Source: Cristatella mucedo
Lineage: Eukaryota > Bryozoa > Phylactolaemata > Cristatellidae
Direction of reading: 5' to 3'
Length of the DNA: 64,000 bases
Assembly (NCBI GenBank): GCA_009760855.2
Contig: WPIO01000037.1
Coordinates: 3,589,501 to 3,653,500, forward strand
In this document: positions 11,490-23,404 of the stretch, in pieces
Position numbering within the stretch: position 1 is the stretch's first letter
Layout: each line of letters begins with the position of its first letter
The notes under the pieces: model-generated
Databases searched by the model: none
What the model was told of the DNA's origin: nothing
The model's input: the letters and a program-made list of their open reading frames with translations, nothing else
Program-made: the position numbers and the translations under genes

Positions 11490-12422
11490 ACTACAATAAT
11501 TTGATCTTCTAACTGGTGACGCTGTTCAGCGACCGTCACCGTGTGCTCCTAATTTAGGTGCCATCTTTGACAGCTGCCTAAGTTTTGAAAGTTTTATTAA
11601 GAAGACCACCTCCACAGCTAGCCAACAACGTCCGATACCTATCTAAGATTAGGGACTGTCTACTGCGGTGGCTTGCGAAACACTTCCTCCCTGATTCTAT
11701 CCGGACGAGATTATTGCAATTCCCTTTCGGCTGGGCTATCAAAAAAGCCATTAGGCTACTGTAACTAGTTACGAACGTGGCTGCAATGCTAGGCAAAAAA
11801 TCCCAGAGATTCAGCCATGCGCGTCCTCTGAAGGAAATTCAGTGGCTTCCGGTCGATTAAGGAATTTTTTCAAATTAAGTGAAGTTCCAAAAACTAAATT
11901 GAAGGGAAAGAGCATACAGAGCAAAGTTCTTACGCTGTACCGCAAGGCCAAGGTCACGGTTTGGCTCCTTCATACTTGGCTGAACTGCTGCACCAGTGTC
12001 ACCCTTCTCGCACCCTCAGGTTCTGCGTGGACAATAAATTAGCTGTTTCACTCCTCGGCTTAAAGAGCGCTGGCGATAGAAACCTGCTATCTGCAGGTCC
12101 TAGACTCCGTGGAACTCACTTCCACGATTCCTGCGCAACGTCATCTACTGTCCTGCTGACTGCGGCACACGCTTTCCGGCCGCCCTGAGCTGTTACTTCC
12201 GTGGTACTCAGCTACCTCAACTGACCTGACTCATTTATGCTTCTCCCTTTCTCTTTGTTGCGTGAGATGAAGTCTCTTGGCTACCGAATGCGCACCGACA
12301 GCGGCTCAAGCTTTTTGAGTTTTTCTATAGTAAACGTTAGTACACTACAGAAAACTTTCCTGCATAGCACCCGCACAATCTTTGTGGCTTCGTTGATTTA
12401 CAGACGGAGGTACATTAGATTA
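11490..12422 (+). mobile_element. LINE-B 3' part including C-terminal coding remnant
   Basis: This is the longest LINE-B copy. Frame-shifted plus-strand coding remnants match the region after the reverse transcriptase in CR1/L2-type LINEs: N-L-G-A-I-F-D-S near 11550, L-S-K-I-R-D-C-L near 11640, and A-P-S-Y-L-A-E-L-L near 11960. A L-L-S-A-G-P-R-L segment lies near 12085. The 3' untranslated region ends with GATTTACAGACGGAGGTACATTAGATTA. Stops and frameshifts break every frame. It is directly followed by a SINE-1 copy in the opposite orientation. Confidence 0.75.
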
Positions 12423-12424
12423 AA

Positions 12425-12582
12425 AATGCGATTCGTTTGAATAGCGCATTAAGAGGACTTAATGTCTATTCAGGCGCTTCACATATGCCACGGGGCTCGA
12501 GACCACCATCTCAGTCATCAAATACATTCATTCACCTTGACCTTGGTTTGTGGCGAGCGCCACAACCAGTGGGCCAAACGGC
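12425..12582 (-). mobile_element. SINE-1 copy
   Basis: On the minus strand: GGCCCACTGGTTGTGGCGCTCGCC (A-box region), GGTGGTCTCGAGCCCCGTGG (B-box region), then GAAGCGCCTGAATAGACATTAAG and TCTTAATGCGCTATTC, the LINE-A-like end. It sits tail to tail with the LINE-B copy to its left. Confidence 0.75.
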
Positions 12583-13825
12583 TCTCGTAGACAGACGGTA
12601 ACCGTAACCAAACGGCTCTCGTAACCGGCACGTCTAACGCTGGTAGCGTGCGGTATCGTTTTCGTTTTCAGCATCGCTGGCGCCGCACAAGCAGCACTCG
12701 TCTGTCTGTCTGTCGAACGCCTCGCCGCGATGCGTTCGACGCTTTTTGAATGTGCTTAAAGATCGTGTGCACGGCGTCCCACCCATCTGGTCTGCGCCCT
12801 CTCATCCCCGCCCATCTGGTCAGGATACTGCGACGGCGCGATACTGCGGGATACTGCGGGATACTGTCAGGATACTGCGACCCACGGCTGAAGGGCAGCA
12901 GCAGCAGCAACAGCAGCAGCTTTTGCCAGCAAAAGCTTGCTTGACGTGTCGCCACTTATGCAGACGTTTTAGATCAGCCCGTGGCTCGGCAGCTCGACTG
13001 ACGGAAGGGCAACGCCGAGTGCGACGCGAAAGCTCGTAGCGAAAGAGCGAGAGCCCGCGGCGACGTTGAGCCCGCAGGCGCCGAATTATTTCCAGACAGC
13101 TTAATTGACGCTAGTCAAGCTCCTCGACTTTTTAGGGGCCTTTCCAGTTCGTGTGAGGCGGCGCTGACAAGTTAACCCGCAGCGAACGGTTCTGTCTATA
13201 GAGTGGCAGCTCTCGCCGGATGCGTTCGTGTGCTGGATTCGCTCTCGCGAAATGCACTTTGTCCGTTGATGCACCCGATGTCGGGTCCCTGGCTCGGGCA
13301 AGTGAGGGGTCACCTGTGAATGAGACGGCTCCCCAAAAATCTACCGGAACCAAATGCCTTTGAGCAGCCTAGCTCGACATCGGTTGGCTTCGAGGAACAT
13401 AAGACGAGGCGAGAAAAGCGTCGACAAGTTACTCCTCGCGGCGTACGCGCGATCAGCAGTGCTTGGAGATTGGGCGACGGGACGATTAAAATCGGATTTC
13501 AGTTCAATATCACACTACAATGTCTATGTCTTTGCCACCACACGATGTATGGCGGAGGTATTGTGTAATTTGAACGACTACAGACCGTAGCCGTCAAAAG
13601 CCGGAAGTTTGCTCTTCTTGTCTATAACTAGAATGCCGAGCACACAAAATTGCACTCGCGGCTCTCTGAGTATCTACTGCTAACTAGGATCATTTGAGTC
13701 GACGGCACAAGAGAAAAAGCATCGATGACCTATGGGAATAAACACTTCAGGTGAACTTGGGGTAAATGAACGTTGATTAGGGTAGATGTGCATTATTGCA
13801 CATATTCAGTATACAATGTATGCCC
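12583..13825. other. No gene recognised
   Basis: Mixed-composition DNA. Short tandems include (GATACTGCG)-type units at 12823-12870 and a CAG/CAA run at 12896-12920. Open frames are short and overlap on both strands. Confidence 0.3.
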
Positions 13826-16272
13826 TCCTCCTCCTCCTTTAACATCACCTGTGAATCACACAACCTCAAGACCCTTGACATCGATGCTGTCCGTGCGAGA
13901 ATAGCTGCCTCGCCACTGCTGCTCAATCCCCCTTCCGACCTGTCGTCATTTTTAGATGGCTACAATACGACACTTGCTGACGTGCTCGACGAGCTTGCAC
14001 CTCTGACTTTGCACACTGTGCGCCCTCGCCCAGACCGCCTATGGTTTACCACAAACATTAAACTAGCCAGGTCTACCAAGCGAAAGCTTGAAAAAGCATA
14101 CAAAAGATTAGGACTGACTCTCCATCGACAGGCATACTAGGACTACTTTAGATCGACTAATCGATCCTTGGAAAGTCTAGCTTCTATAAAAAAAAAATAT
14201 TGTTGAATCGCTGACGCACAATCCAAAACTGCTGGTGTCGACGATCAGCCATCTCCTCGACCGCTCCCAAGTTAGTTCCTCACTTAATGATCGCTGTGAT
14301 GATCTAGCTGGTCGCTTCTCTAGCTTCTTTGTCCATAAGATAGACAAGATCAGGGTGTCCATCCCTAAGATGGCAGCACTACCCTGGAATATCGTCCCTT
14401 GATTCCTTGCAGCACCTCAATGTCTACATTCAAGTAGGTCACTAGTAACCTCGTCTTGAAGTTCGTAACCCAATCAAAGAAGAAAACTAGTCCTTCGGAC
14501 CCTATTCCGACTGTCCTGCTTCTACGATGCATTGATCTGCTGCTGCCACGCAGAACTAACATCTTTTACCTGTCATTAGCCTCAGTTCATGTCCCAGCAC
14601 CTCCCAAAAAGGCAACGAAACCCAGGACAGGAAACTACTCGAGAAAGCAACAATAGACCAAGAGAACTTGAGAAACTACCGCAAGTCTCTGTCGTACCGC
14701 TCCTATCAAAGACACTGGAACGAGTCGTGACAGACCAACTGAACTAAATTGAAATTTTAAACCTTGCTAGTAAGTTCAAGTCTGGTTTTAGAGCTAATCA
14801 CTCCAGAGTCAGCATTGCTTCGGGTGTACAACGACCTACTTAGGAATAGTGGCATGGGTAGAGTATCTCTGCTCGTTTTGCTCGACCTTTCGGCAGCTTT
14901 TGATACTATCGATCACCAAGTCTTTCTTGAGCGCCTCTCATCTAACGTGGGCATTACTGGCACCGCATTGCAATGAATCAGGTCCTATCTCAGAGGGAGA
15001 CTCCAAAGTATTGGTTTAAATGGACAAAGATCATCTGACGAACCTCTGAAATATGGGGTACCTCAGGGCTCCGTGCTTGGTCCAATTCTTTTCACGTGTT
15101 ATACTCTTTCTCTTGCCGATGTGATTGCCAAGCACAATCTGGGATTTCACTTCTATGCGAATGACACTCAGTTGTACCTTGCTTTGATTCCTCCCAGTCC
15201 TCCTGCACGTCGAATTCTCTCAACACCCGTGCTGCATGTGTTGATGACATCCGCACATGGACGGCAGCAATTTTCCTTAAATTGAAGGATACGCTGAGTG
15301 ATGACAAAACTAACTTACTAGTTATAAGCAAACCCAGTGTGATTCAGACATTGGAAAGGCTAACGCTGAAAATCGATTCCGACAGCATATCTCCTGTTGA
15401 ATCCTTCGAAATCTAGGTGTTTCAAAGTAACCTTTCATTAGATGACTGCATCAGCTCCACAGTCAAGTCTGCCTACTTTCAGCTACATAACATCGCTAAA
15501 GTTCGGCCTTGTTTAGAAAGAGATATCATATCTAAGTTGGTCCATGCATTTTTGACATCCCGTTTTGGCTTCTACAACTAATTGCTTACTGGTCTATCGG
15601 CATGTGCAATCAGGCGCTTACAGCTGGTGCAAAACTCTGCTGCTAGGCTGATCTGTCGTGAGCTTGTTGCAGCCTTTGAGCAGTTGCCACAGCACACCGC
15701 TTCTCGCTGACCTGCATTTGCTACCAGTCAAGCAACGCATCGACTTTAAAGATTTGTTGCTTACTTTTAGGTTCCTTCATTCTTTGGTTCCAGCCTACCA
15801 ATCAGATCTGCTGCCCCACCAGGCTAAGCATCGTACCACTTGCTTTTCGGAATCTAACTGTACCTATACCTCTTAAAAACCTCAAACCTTTTGGAGACCG
15901 TACATTTAGATCGTATGCTCCCAAAGCCTAGAACTCACTCCCGACTTGCATCACGACATCTCCTGACTTGTCCAAGCTTAAAAAGAAACTAAAGACGCAC
16001 TTATTGATCACGGCATTTAGTGGGTCCCTGTGATTCGATCTTTATATGCTTATGCGTTCTGACACTTTGGTTGCTGCCACTAATCACACTTGCATGCTGA
16101 CCCTGTGCATGTCACCCCTAACCATATTATTCATGTTGTTTGCTTATCAAGCATGATATTACTCACCATTCAATTGCATTTCCCTTTGCAGCAAATGTAA
16201 AGCGCCTAGAAAGAGATTGAGTTCTCTAAGGGCACTTTATCAAGTGAGCCAGAATCATTATTATTATTATTA
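13826..16272 (+). mobile_element. LINE-A, long defective copy with reverse transcriptase
   Basis: A non-LTR retrotransposon of the CR1/L2 type. In order: the linker between endonuclease and reverse transcriptase (L-D-E-L-A-P-L-T, then R-P-R-P-D-R-L-W-F-T, 13980-14060), and the reverse transcriptase from about 14770. Its block A (L-D-L-S-A-A-F-D-T-I-D-H) lies near 14883-14918, followed by Y-G-V-P-Q-G-S-V-L-G-P. The catalytic box at 15153-15164 reads Y-A-N-D instead of Y-A-D-D. The C-terminal region (R-R-L-Q-L-V-Q-N-S-A-A-R) lies near 15615-15650. The 3' untranslated region ends in the GCGCC/GGGCAC stem and (ATT)n. Multiple stops and frameshifts, the missing endonuclease and the lost catalytic aspartate make it inactive. 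Reverse transcriptases of this group copy their own RNA at a nicked genomic target. Confidence 0.9.
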
Positions 16273-17908
16273 CTGGGCATTTATTCCGTCAGAATACGGA
16301 GTAGATCCATCGTAAAGCACGTCCGTCTTGCTCATTTTTTTCTCGAAAGCATACTTTCCGCAGCATCGTGTCGCCCATGCAGAGGGCACCCATGCGCTGA
16401 GGCTCGCAGCGGCCGCACCGCCTCACATTCGGCGAACCGCGCGCTCCGCGTTCCGCTTGGCGTGAGATTGTGTGCCGATTTCTATATCGGCACATATGCG
16501 GCCCACGCACGCACGCACCCGGTGGAGTCACGTGACATTTCTTCCGCCAAGGGTCACCGCGGGGGCGACTTCTTCCGTAATAGGCCAACAGTGGACTCCT
16601 CTGTTGCCCGCTCGTCGCGTAGTGGGTGCGGCATCCTCGTTAGCGGCGATCAGACGGTCCGCGGCCGTCGAGACTCGCCGTTCGTTGCCATCTGCCTCCT
16701 GCCATCTGTCGGCCTCCGGCTTCGCGGAGGTTATCGCGAGCCGTTAGCTTCTAAGATCTCCCGCTCGCTCGCTCGGGGTCACTGCAGCTGACGCACCCCG
16801 GACCGCCGACTGCGTCAGTGAAGCCCCCTGTCGCCTACATATGTTACGCCTAATGTCCGGCCAGGTGCTGCGCCGCCGCCGCCGCAGCTGGCGGAGGTAG
16901 GCGGCGGCGGGTACTGAGGCCTGAGGCCAGCCTCACCCCACCCCCCCCCCCGCCCCGCCCAGCCATCCGCCACCACGCCCTTCGCAGCAGCAGTGCATCT
17001 CGAGCGCGCAGCTCGACTTCCGGTGAATTACGTTGTGACTATTCGAGTTACACTATATCCGGTGGTTTTCCGTGCACTCGGCTCGCTCTGCTCGTCCTGC
17101 TACTGCTGCTCGCGATTAGCTGGCGTCGGCGTGACGGACCGCCATCGGTGGCGAAGTGGTCTGCAAAAGACGAGCTGCTCAAGCAACTTTGGCAGTTTTT
17201 AAACGGTTCCACGTCTGCGTCTAGCGCGTCGGCTCACTCCCGTGGGCCTGAGCCGGTATTAAAGCCGTGGGAGGACGGCTGCTCTAGCAGAAGAGGGTGC
17301 TCCGTATCAGTGCCGAGTCACAGTCGGCCGACCAGAAGTTAACGCTACCAAATAGCCTTGACCTCTTAGTCCTCGGGGTATCCGCTTCGCATGCTGCGAG
17401 TATTTCCCTGCGATCCTGCAATCGCTGCAATCGTGAACGCTATTATTATCGCTTGTCGTCATTACACTTCCCTTTTAGTCTCCGAAAGGCGTCTAGGACG
17501 ATATTCATTCTCTAAGCGTGCTCTAGCAGAAAGTACCACGCCTATTGCAGCTTGTTGTCCGCGCGTTTATCGACTTCCGTTCGTAGGGCGATGCTATTAT
17601 AAAGTCAACCCGCGGAGTTATCCCAGCCAAACGCGGTCTAGATTGGCTCAATCAGGATTAAGCCATTGGTGGCGGCAGACCTTCCTCTAGCGCCCGGCTG
17701 TCGATAAAATAGCGGGGGCCTCATATCTCGGGCGCCGCAATGACTTCTCGACGACCCTGCGGGTCATCACCCTTCGGGTCGGGTCGGTTCTTACTGAGAG
17801 ACGATATTATGGAAAAACCTCGCGAAAGTGTTTTTTAAGCGAATGAAAAATTGAAAGAGTTTATTTGCATAGCCCCCTAAGACAATGTATCTCTATCCGT
17901 GCGCTTTA
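16273..17908. other. No gene recognised
   Basis: GC-rich at 16370-17350, more AT-rich beyond. C and G runs occur near 16940. A frame at 17148-17342 has a protein-like opening (A-K-W-S-A-K-D-E-L-L-K-Q-L-W), but I cannot match it and no splice context supports it. Palindromic GCCGATTTCTATATCGGC lies at 16475-16492. Confidence 0.3.
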
Positions 17909-18846
17909 TAATAATAATAACTTTGTATAGCGCCATCACAGAACTGAATCTGTTTTAGGCACTTAACAGTTGCTGCATTTAAAGCATTACCAAAAGTTTG
18001 GTCGCAACATCCGCAAGCAGCAGGCATAGTAATAGCAGATACATACAGGTGAAGGACGAATCACAAATATCCACCAAATGCTCTAATAAAAAGGTCCGTT
18101 TTGAGTTTCTTTTTAAATGCGGTCAAGTCACGAGATGTCGTGATGCAAGTCGGGAGTGAGTTACAGGCTTTGGGACCATGCGAACTAGAGGCACGTTCTC
18201 CAAAGGATTTGAAGTTGATACGGGGTATAGGTTATAATACACTTAGAATCCGAAAAGCGCGTGGTACGATGCTCAGCCTGGTGGTGCAGTAGATCTGGAT
18301 AGCTAGGCTGGAGCCAAAAAATGAAGGGGCCTATAAGTGAGTGACAAAACCTTGAATTTGATGCGTTGCTTGACTGGGAGCTCGTGCAGGTGGGCGAGAA
18401 GTGGTGAGTTGTGGTAACTGAGACGCTCACGGCAGACAAGCCTAGCTGCAGAGTTTTGCACCGACTGCAATCGCTTGATTGCACAGACCGGTAGACTAGC
18501 AAGCCAAGTGCTACAGAAGTTAAGACGGGATGTCACAAATGCATGGACCAGTTTTGATATAGCATCGCTGACTAAGCAAGCCCTAATTCTAGTTATGCTA
18601 TGTAGCTGAAAGTAGGCAGACTTGACTGTGGAGCTGATGCGGTCATCTAATGAAAGGTCACTTTGTAACAGAACGCCTAGATTTCGTGCAGATTAAACAG
18701 GAGAAATGCTGGCCCAGTCGATTTTAAGTATTAGCCTTTCAAATTTCTAAATCACACTTTGTTTGCCCATGACTTATCGGGTGGTTTTGTCGTGATTCAA
18801 TTAAGAAATTTTGCTGCCATTCAAGTGAAGATGTCATCGATACATA
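17909..18846 (-). mobile_element. LINE-A (variant 3' end), 5'-truncated
   Basis: On the minus strand the remnant runs from the region just after the reverse transcriptase catalytic box (I-D-D-I...W-A-A-K-F near 18835) through the C-terminal domain to the (ATT)n tail at 17909-17920. The 3' untranslated region carries AACATCCGCAAGCAGCAGGCATAG (plus-strand sense), shared with the copy at 59775-60100 and absent from typical LINE-A, so these two form a subfamily. Frameshifts break the frames. Confidence 0.85.
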
Positions 18847-18895
18847 CGCCACAGGGCTCGAGCCCGTGACCGTCAAACGCGAGCATCTCACCCCG
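18847..18895 (-). mobile_element. SINE-1 head fragment
   Basis: On the minus strand, GGTCACGGGCTCGAGCCC (B-box region) and flanks match SINE-1. Only the head portion is present, abutting the LINE-A 5' side. Confidence 0.5.
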
Positions 18896-19198
18896 TCTGC
18901 AGCTAGCTAGCTTTACGCATGCTTCTGCGTAGCGTAGCAAGCATTCTAAAACAAAGTCGCTCGCACGCTTGATAGCCTCGCTATAGGTTGCTTCTGCCGA
19001 GCCTGTTCTGGCGGTGACTCCGAAGGCGTCCGCCTTGGCGTCCGTCCCTGTTAGCGGGCGCTCGATCACGCCAGCAGCTCTCCAGGAAGAGCCGGCGCCA
19101 CTGGATTTGTAGAGCGGTCGGAGATTCTCATTGGAGGCCTCGTCGTCTGGCCCGAAAGGCAGCGGGTAGAGCAGCGACGCTTGCTTTACCTTAACTAA
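18896..19198 (-). CDS. Orphan open stretch, unidentified
   Basis: A minus-strand frame is open for about 100 codons with a protein-like composition, for example L-L-Y-P-L-P-F-G-P-D-D-E, then Y-S-E-A-I-K-R-A-S-D-F-V-L-E and L-L-R-Y-A-E-A-C-V-K-L. It lies between a SINE-1 head and an (AAT)n run. I recognise no family. It may be a gene fragment carried along by a retroelement. Read on plus instead, it could be the body of an unrecognised element whose tail is the (AAT)n at 19199. No splice signals support a gene. Confidence 0.25.
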
Positions 19199-19243
19199 AA
19201 TAATAATAATAATAATAATAATAATATGCATATATATAGTATG

Positions 19244-19274
<31 letters not shown>

Positions 19275-19350
19275 ATAACATATATTTATAATAACATATA
19301 TTTATAATAGCATATATATATAATATGCATATACATATATATTATGTATG

Positions 19351-19388
<38 letters not shown>

Positions 19389-19455
19389 ACATATATATAT
19401 AATAGCATATATATATGTAACATATATATATATATATATATATATAATAGTATGC
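19199..19455. repeat. (AAT)n followed by compound (TA)n
   Basis: AAT trinucleotides at 19199-19226 lead into three TA dinucleotide runs separated by near-identical spacers of the type ATAATAACATATATTTATAATA. The spacing suggests tandem amplification of a TA-run plus spacer. Confidence 0.9.
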
Positions 19456-19462
19456 ATGTGTA

Positions 19463-20520
19463 CATCACCCTCAGAGAACTCAATCTCTTTCGAGGCGCTG
19501 TACATTTGCTGTAAAGGAAGCACGATCATATGGCTAGTGGTAGTGTATGCACAATGTCAGCAAGCATAACACGATTTTTTGGTAGCATGCACAGTATCAG
19601 CAAAACTGAGCTGATAGGACGATAGGACTGATAGGACGAATCGCAAGGAGTCGCTAAACGGTCTGATAAATAAGAAAGCGTTTTTAGTTTCTTTTTAAAT
19701 GTCTTCATGTCGGGGGATATCGCGACGTCAGTCGGAAGTGAGTTTCACACTAGATTTTGGAGCATACGAACTAAAAGCACGGACTCCAGAGAATTTGAGG
19801 TTTTTACGAAGTGTAGGTAAATGATTTAATTGAGAAAAAGCGGACGGTACGATGCCTGATTAGGGAGTAGTTCAGATAGGTAGATTGGTGCTGAAGAATG
19901 ACGGGACCTAAAAGTAAGTGACAGAACCTTAAAAGTCGATGCACTACTTGACTGCGAGCCAGTGCAGACCGGCGAAAAGCGGTGAGATGTCGCCGCTACG
20001 ATGCTCACGACAGACAAGCCTAGCTGCAGAGCTTTGCACCAGCTGTAAGCGCCTGGGTGCACAGGCCGGTAATCCTAGCTGATTAAACAGCCTCTTTCTG
20101 TATAGCGACAGAAGAGCCTTTACGGCTATCACCACCGCTTGCAGTGGCGATAAAGGATTGCCCACCGCAAGAATCGAACCCACGACCTCGGGACCCAGGT
20201 CATGAAAGCAACCGCCTTACCTAGTGTGCCATCACGGCTCAGAACAGCAAGCAGTGAGTTGCTGAAGCCAAGACGGGACGTCATAAATGCATGGACCAAC
20301 TTGGATGAGGTATCTCTGTCTTAGCATGACCAAATTTGAGGAATTTTATATAGCTGAAAGTAAGCAGATTTTACAGTGGAGCTGATGTGGTCGTCCAGTA
20401 AAGGTCACTTTGGAAAATAAAACCTAGATTTCTCGCAGATGAAAGAGGGGGCATGCTGGCCGAACCGACTTGGAGGTATCAGCTTTCCGACTTCTGAGTC
20501 ACCCTTGGTCGGAAATAAGG
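19463..20520 (-). mobile_element. LINE-A, 5'-truncated, split by a SINE
   Basis: On the minus strand the C-terminal coding remnant and the 3' untranslated region read from 20520 down to 19463. They are split by the SINE-2 at 20075-20238, since LINE sequence resumes on both sides (ACAGGCCGGTA, then CAGCAAGCAGTGAGTTGCTG). The SINE therefore landed after the LINE. The (ATT)n tail is replaced by the adjacent TA-rich array. Confidence 0.85.
20075..20238 (-). mobile_element. SINE-2, full-length, nested in LINE-A
   Basis: On the minus strand: GAGCCGTGATGGCACACTAG, GTAAGGCGGTTGC, TTTCATGACC (a possible CAT anticodon-loop remnant), then the B-box region GTCGTGGGTTCGATTCTTGC. The body follows (GGTGGTGATAGCCGTAAAGG, CTCTTCTGTCGCTATACAG), ending in GAGGCTGTTTAATCAGCTAG. 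This is a tRNA-derived head, about 80 bp, on an unrelated tail. Pol III would be expected to transcribe such an element. Confidence 0.85.
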
Positions 20521-20569
20521 TACGTAGAGGCGGACAGCTTGAGTAGCGGACACAGAGATACACAGGCAG

Positions 20570-20586
20570 ATATATATATATATATG
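20570..20586. repeat. Short (TA)n run
   Basis: A short pure TA run in otherwise mixed DNA. The sequence to either side (20521-20815) shows no recognisable gene. Confidence 0.7.
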
Positions 20587-20815
20587 AAGAGGGAAGCGGA
20601 GAGACTGAGAGAGAGACTGAAGAGATAAGCCTAAAATACAGCGCGGCGTCGCGGAGGAGGCAGGAGAAGATTCGGACAGACGATAAAGCCGGTGGTAGGA
20701 CAGACAGAGACACGGCAGTCGCAGGTAAGCAGACACAAGAGGAGACACGCACAAGTGAACAAGTCCCTAACTATGTGTAAGCTGTCGCACATGCGAAGGC
20801 TAGCTCTAGCGGCCA

Positions 20816-20950
20816 CATAATAACAACAATAATAATAACAATAACAACAACAATAATAGATCGCCGGTATAGCATCTTGCGAGAAATTTCTCTCCATCCA
20901 GGCGCTTTACAACTCGCTGAAAAAGAATCATCGCCATCATTGGAGGTTGG
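20816..20950 (-). mobile_element. LINE-A-like tail, diverged
   Basis: On the minus strand, GAGTTGTAAAGCGCCTGGAT precedes GAGAAATTTCTC and a long impure (ATT/GTT)n tail at 20816-20860. The terminal stem is degraded. Only the end of the element is present. Confidence 0.6.
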
Positions 20951-20972
20951 TGCCATGCATGGCATCAAACAT

Positions 20973-21297
20973 GCAATAATAATAGTCATACTAAATTTGT
21001 TATGGCGCTCTCAGAGAACTCAATCTCTTTCTAGGCACTTTAAATTTACTGCAAAGGAAGCATGATCTAGTGCTTAGTGGCAGCATGCTCAATGACAGCA
21101 AGCATAAAATGGGTAGAGGTGACATGCAGAGGGTCAGCACGCACAAGCACGCAAAGGGCGAATCACATGGACCCTCTAAATGCTGCGATAAATAGATACG
21201 ATTTTAGTTTATTTTTGAATGCGGTCAAGTCAGGGGATGTCGCGACACAAGTCGGAAGTGAGTTCCAGGCTACAGGAGCGTACAAACTGAAGGCGCC
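20973..21297 (-). mobile_element. LINE-A 3' part
   Basis: The minus strand carries the end of the coding region and the complete 3' untranslated region, with the AGAGCGCC stem and an ATTATTATT tail. The left junction GGTGCCATGCAT...CAAACATGCAATAATAATA recurs at 21602-21645. Confidence 0.85.
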
Positions 21298-22396
21298 GCA
21301 GCGCCGAAAGTACAAAAAAAAGAAAGAAAGTACGCTGTGGCGACAGCGTGCATCGAGCTACTACATCGGTGTCTTCGCTTATTTGTAGTAAGGCATAAGG
21401 CATTCACGAGCGCTTCAGGCACCGGAAGGCACCGCCGGATTGCAGTACAGCGCGCGCAAGGGGCCCATTTAGGTTTCACTCGGCGGCGACGCCGAGCTAG
21501 CGATGCCCAGCAGCAGCAGCAGCACTTCATTCCAGCTGCGAACGGAAGTTCAAACTTTAAGCTCGTGATGCTTGAGGAGTGCAGGTGCGGGTGGGATGCA
21601 TGGTGCCATGCATCAAACATGCAATAATAATAAATTTTTTATGGCGCTCTCAGAGTACATGAGGAGTGCAGGTGCCTGTGGGTCCCGCCCGTATCTGCGT
21701 ATAGTTTGCACCCGCATGTAGTTTTCTCCACCAGATCGTATCTTTGGATGTACAACGGGGGCAGAAAAATTGACCCAGGACGCCTCGTCTCGCAATCGAT
21801 CCAGCTGCCGCCGCCGCCGCCGCCACCGCTGCCACTGTCTGATGGTGTGCAGCCTCAAAGCTTGCTTCGCCAGTGCAGCCAGCCATTACCGAACAGCGTA
21901 ACCTGGCGTAACTTTCGCTTGGCTATTTTATCTGTCAAGCAGCTGCCAGCAACGGCGCAGAACCAAGAGCTGAGATTCGTCAGGCCGCCCCTTAAATAGC
22001 ATCTGCAAAACTGAAAGCGAGATTCGGAAAGACGTCGTCTCCCTACCTTCATATGGTCGTGAGCGAGTTTTGCTGTAGAGAAACGCGGCAGAGTCGGTTG
22101 TCTTCACGAATGAGCCTGAGCCATGTGCGCGTTTTGGCACAGGGGTGTGGTGTTCGCCTTTATCGACCTGGGGTCATGGACTCGAACTCTCTGGTATACG
22201 TAAAGCGAAGGGATAGAGATTACCGATGAATAATCACGTAGTCGTGAAGACGATTGACCGAATTTATTTTTAAAAAGTGCACTTAATAAGATTAACAATT
22301 TAGAAATGCAATTCGAAGTTTTGATGATTTCCACACAACAAGTAAGCATATACAGCTATGAATGCGAACCCTGTCCAACCCGACAGTAAACCGGAA
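21298..22396. other. No gene; partial duplication of a LINE junction
   Basis: Contains a second copy of the LINE-A insertion junction (21602-21656), duplicated GAGGAGTGCAGGTGC at 21574 and 21662, and short GCA and CCG runs. I recognise no coding sequence. Confidence 0.4.
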
Positions 22397-22475
22397 GCAT
22401 CATCTCTACTACTTAAAACGAGAAAGTTTGTCTGTCCTTCCCTCCGTCTCGCGGCAAGATGGTGACCAGTACTTT
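22397..22475 (+). mobile_element. Possible Helitron 5' terminus
   Basis: TCTCTACTACTTAAAACGAG, then AAAGTTTGTCTGTCCTTCCC, resembles the 5' ends common to many animal Helitrons (TC start, then a GTTTGTCTGTC-like stretch). A related block occurs at 26588-26698. I could not locate a matching CTRR 3' end with a hairpin. Confidence 0.35.
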
Positions 22476-23234
22476 AGGGAGTGACGTTTAATAGACACGT
22501 AATTCTACTATGGCTCAGCGACACGAGTCCAGTCAGGCAGTGAGCTTTAGTATCTACAAATAACGCATTCCCCGATCTTTGCATCATATGCGAGTTTTGT
22601 CTCACCTTGTCTAACCTTGGCAAATAGAAGCAAACTTTCGCAGCTTGTTGAGGAACTATGAGGTTGTGGTTTTCCCACTGCTTCGCTGTGCAGTGTAGCT
22701 CCATGCTCCATGTAAATTTGACGACTCGGCCAATATCAGACGAACTAGCGTGAAATTTGAAGAGTGAGATGGGCTCTGATTTTGCAACATCTCAAGAGTT
22801 GGTTTACGATTGAGATCGGATCGGTATTATTTTACATGTCCTAAAGTGCCGTTGATCTTTATAGTCTGCAATAATGCTTCATTATTATGTTGATGAGTCT
22901 TTCTACTTTTTCTACGCCAGTCCAGTGGTTAAATCTTTTCATTTTTCTCTATCACTACGTTTGGACATTCAGCCACAGACTAGCTTTGACTCTCATATGA
23001 CATCAGAATGACCAAAATCGCAGCCATTGCTACATCCATCGAAGGATAAATCATTTTGGCACGACGCTACGACAATATTTTCATGGATTATCATTAAACA
23101 AATTATTATTAAATCCGCAGGATAACTTCAAGGTTTTGGGCAGATAATCCTTCGAACCTTCCGATTTTGTGATATTCGCTGTTAACTTCTCTTAGGATGC
23201 TATATAAATAAACGAAAGGCATATATAATGTAAA
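22476..23234. other. No gene recognised
   Basis: AT-rich, non-repetitive sequence with only short frames. Confidence 0.3.
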
Positions 23235-23260
23235 ATAAACACACACACACACACTCACAC

Positions 23261-23321
<61 letters not shown>

Positions 23322-23322
23322 C
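23235..23322. repeat. Compound (CA)n(TA)n microsatellite
   Basis: CA dinucleotides interrupted by CTCA and CATATA, passing into a TA run. Confidence 0.95.
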
Positions 23323-23404
23323 AGTAATACGTATCTACATTCGATTTCTCGCAAAGTCAAATTTTGCATTTGTATGCATATTTATGCATTTTAATAACGT
23401 TACA

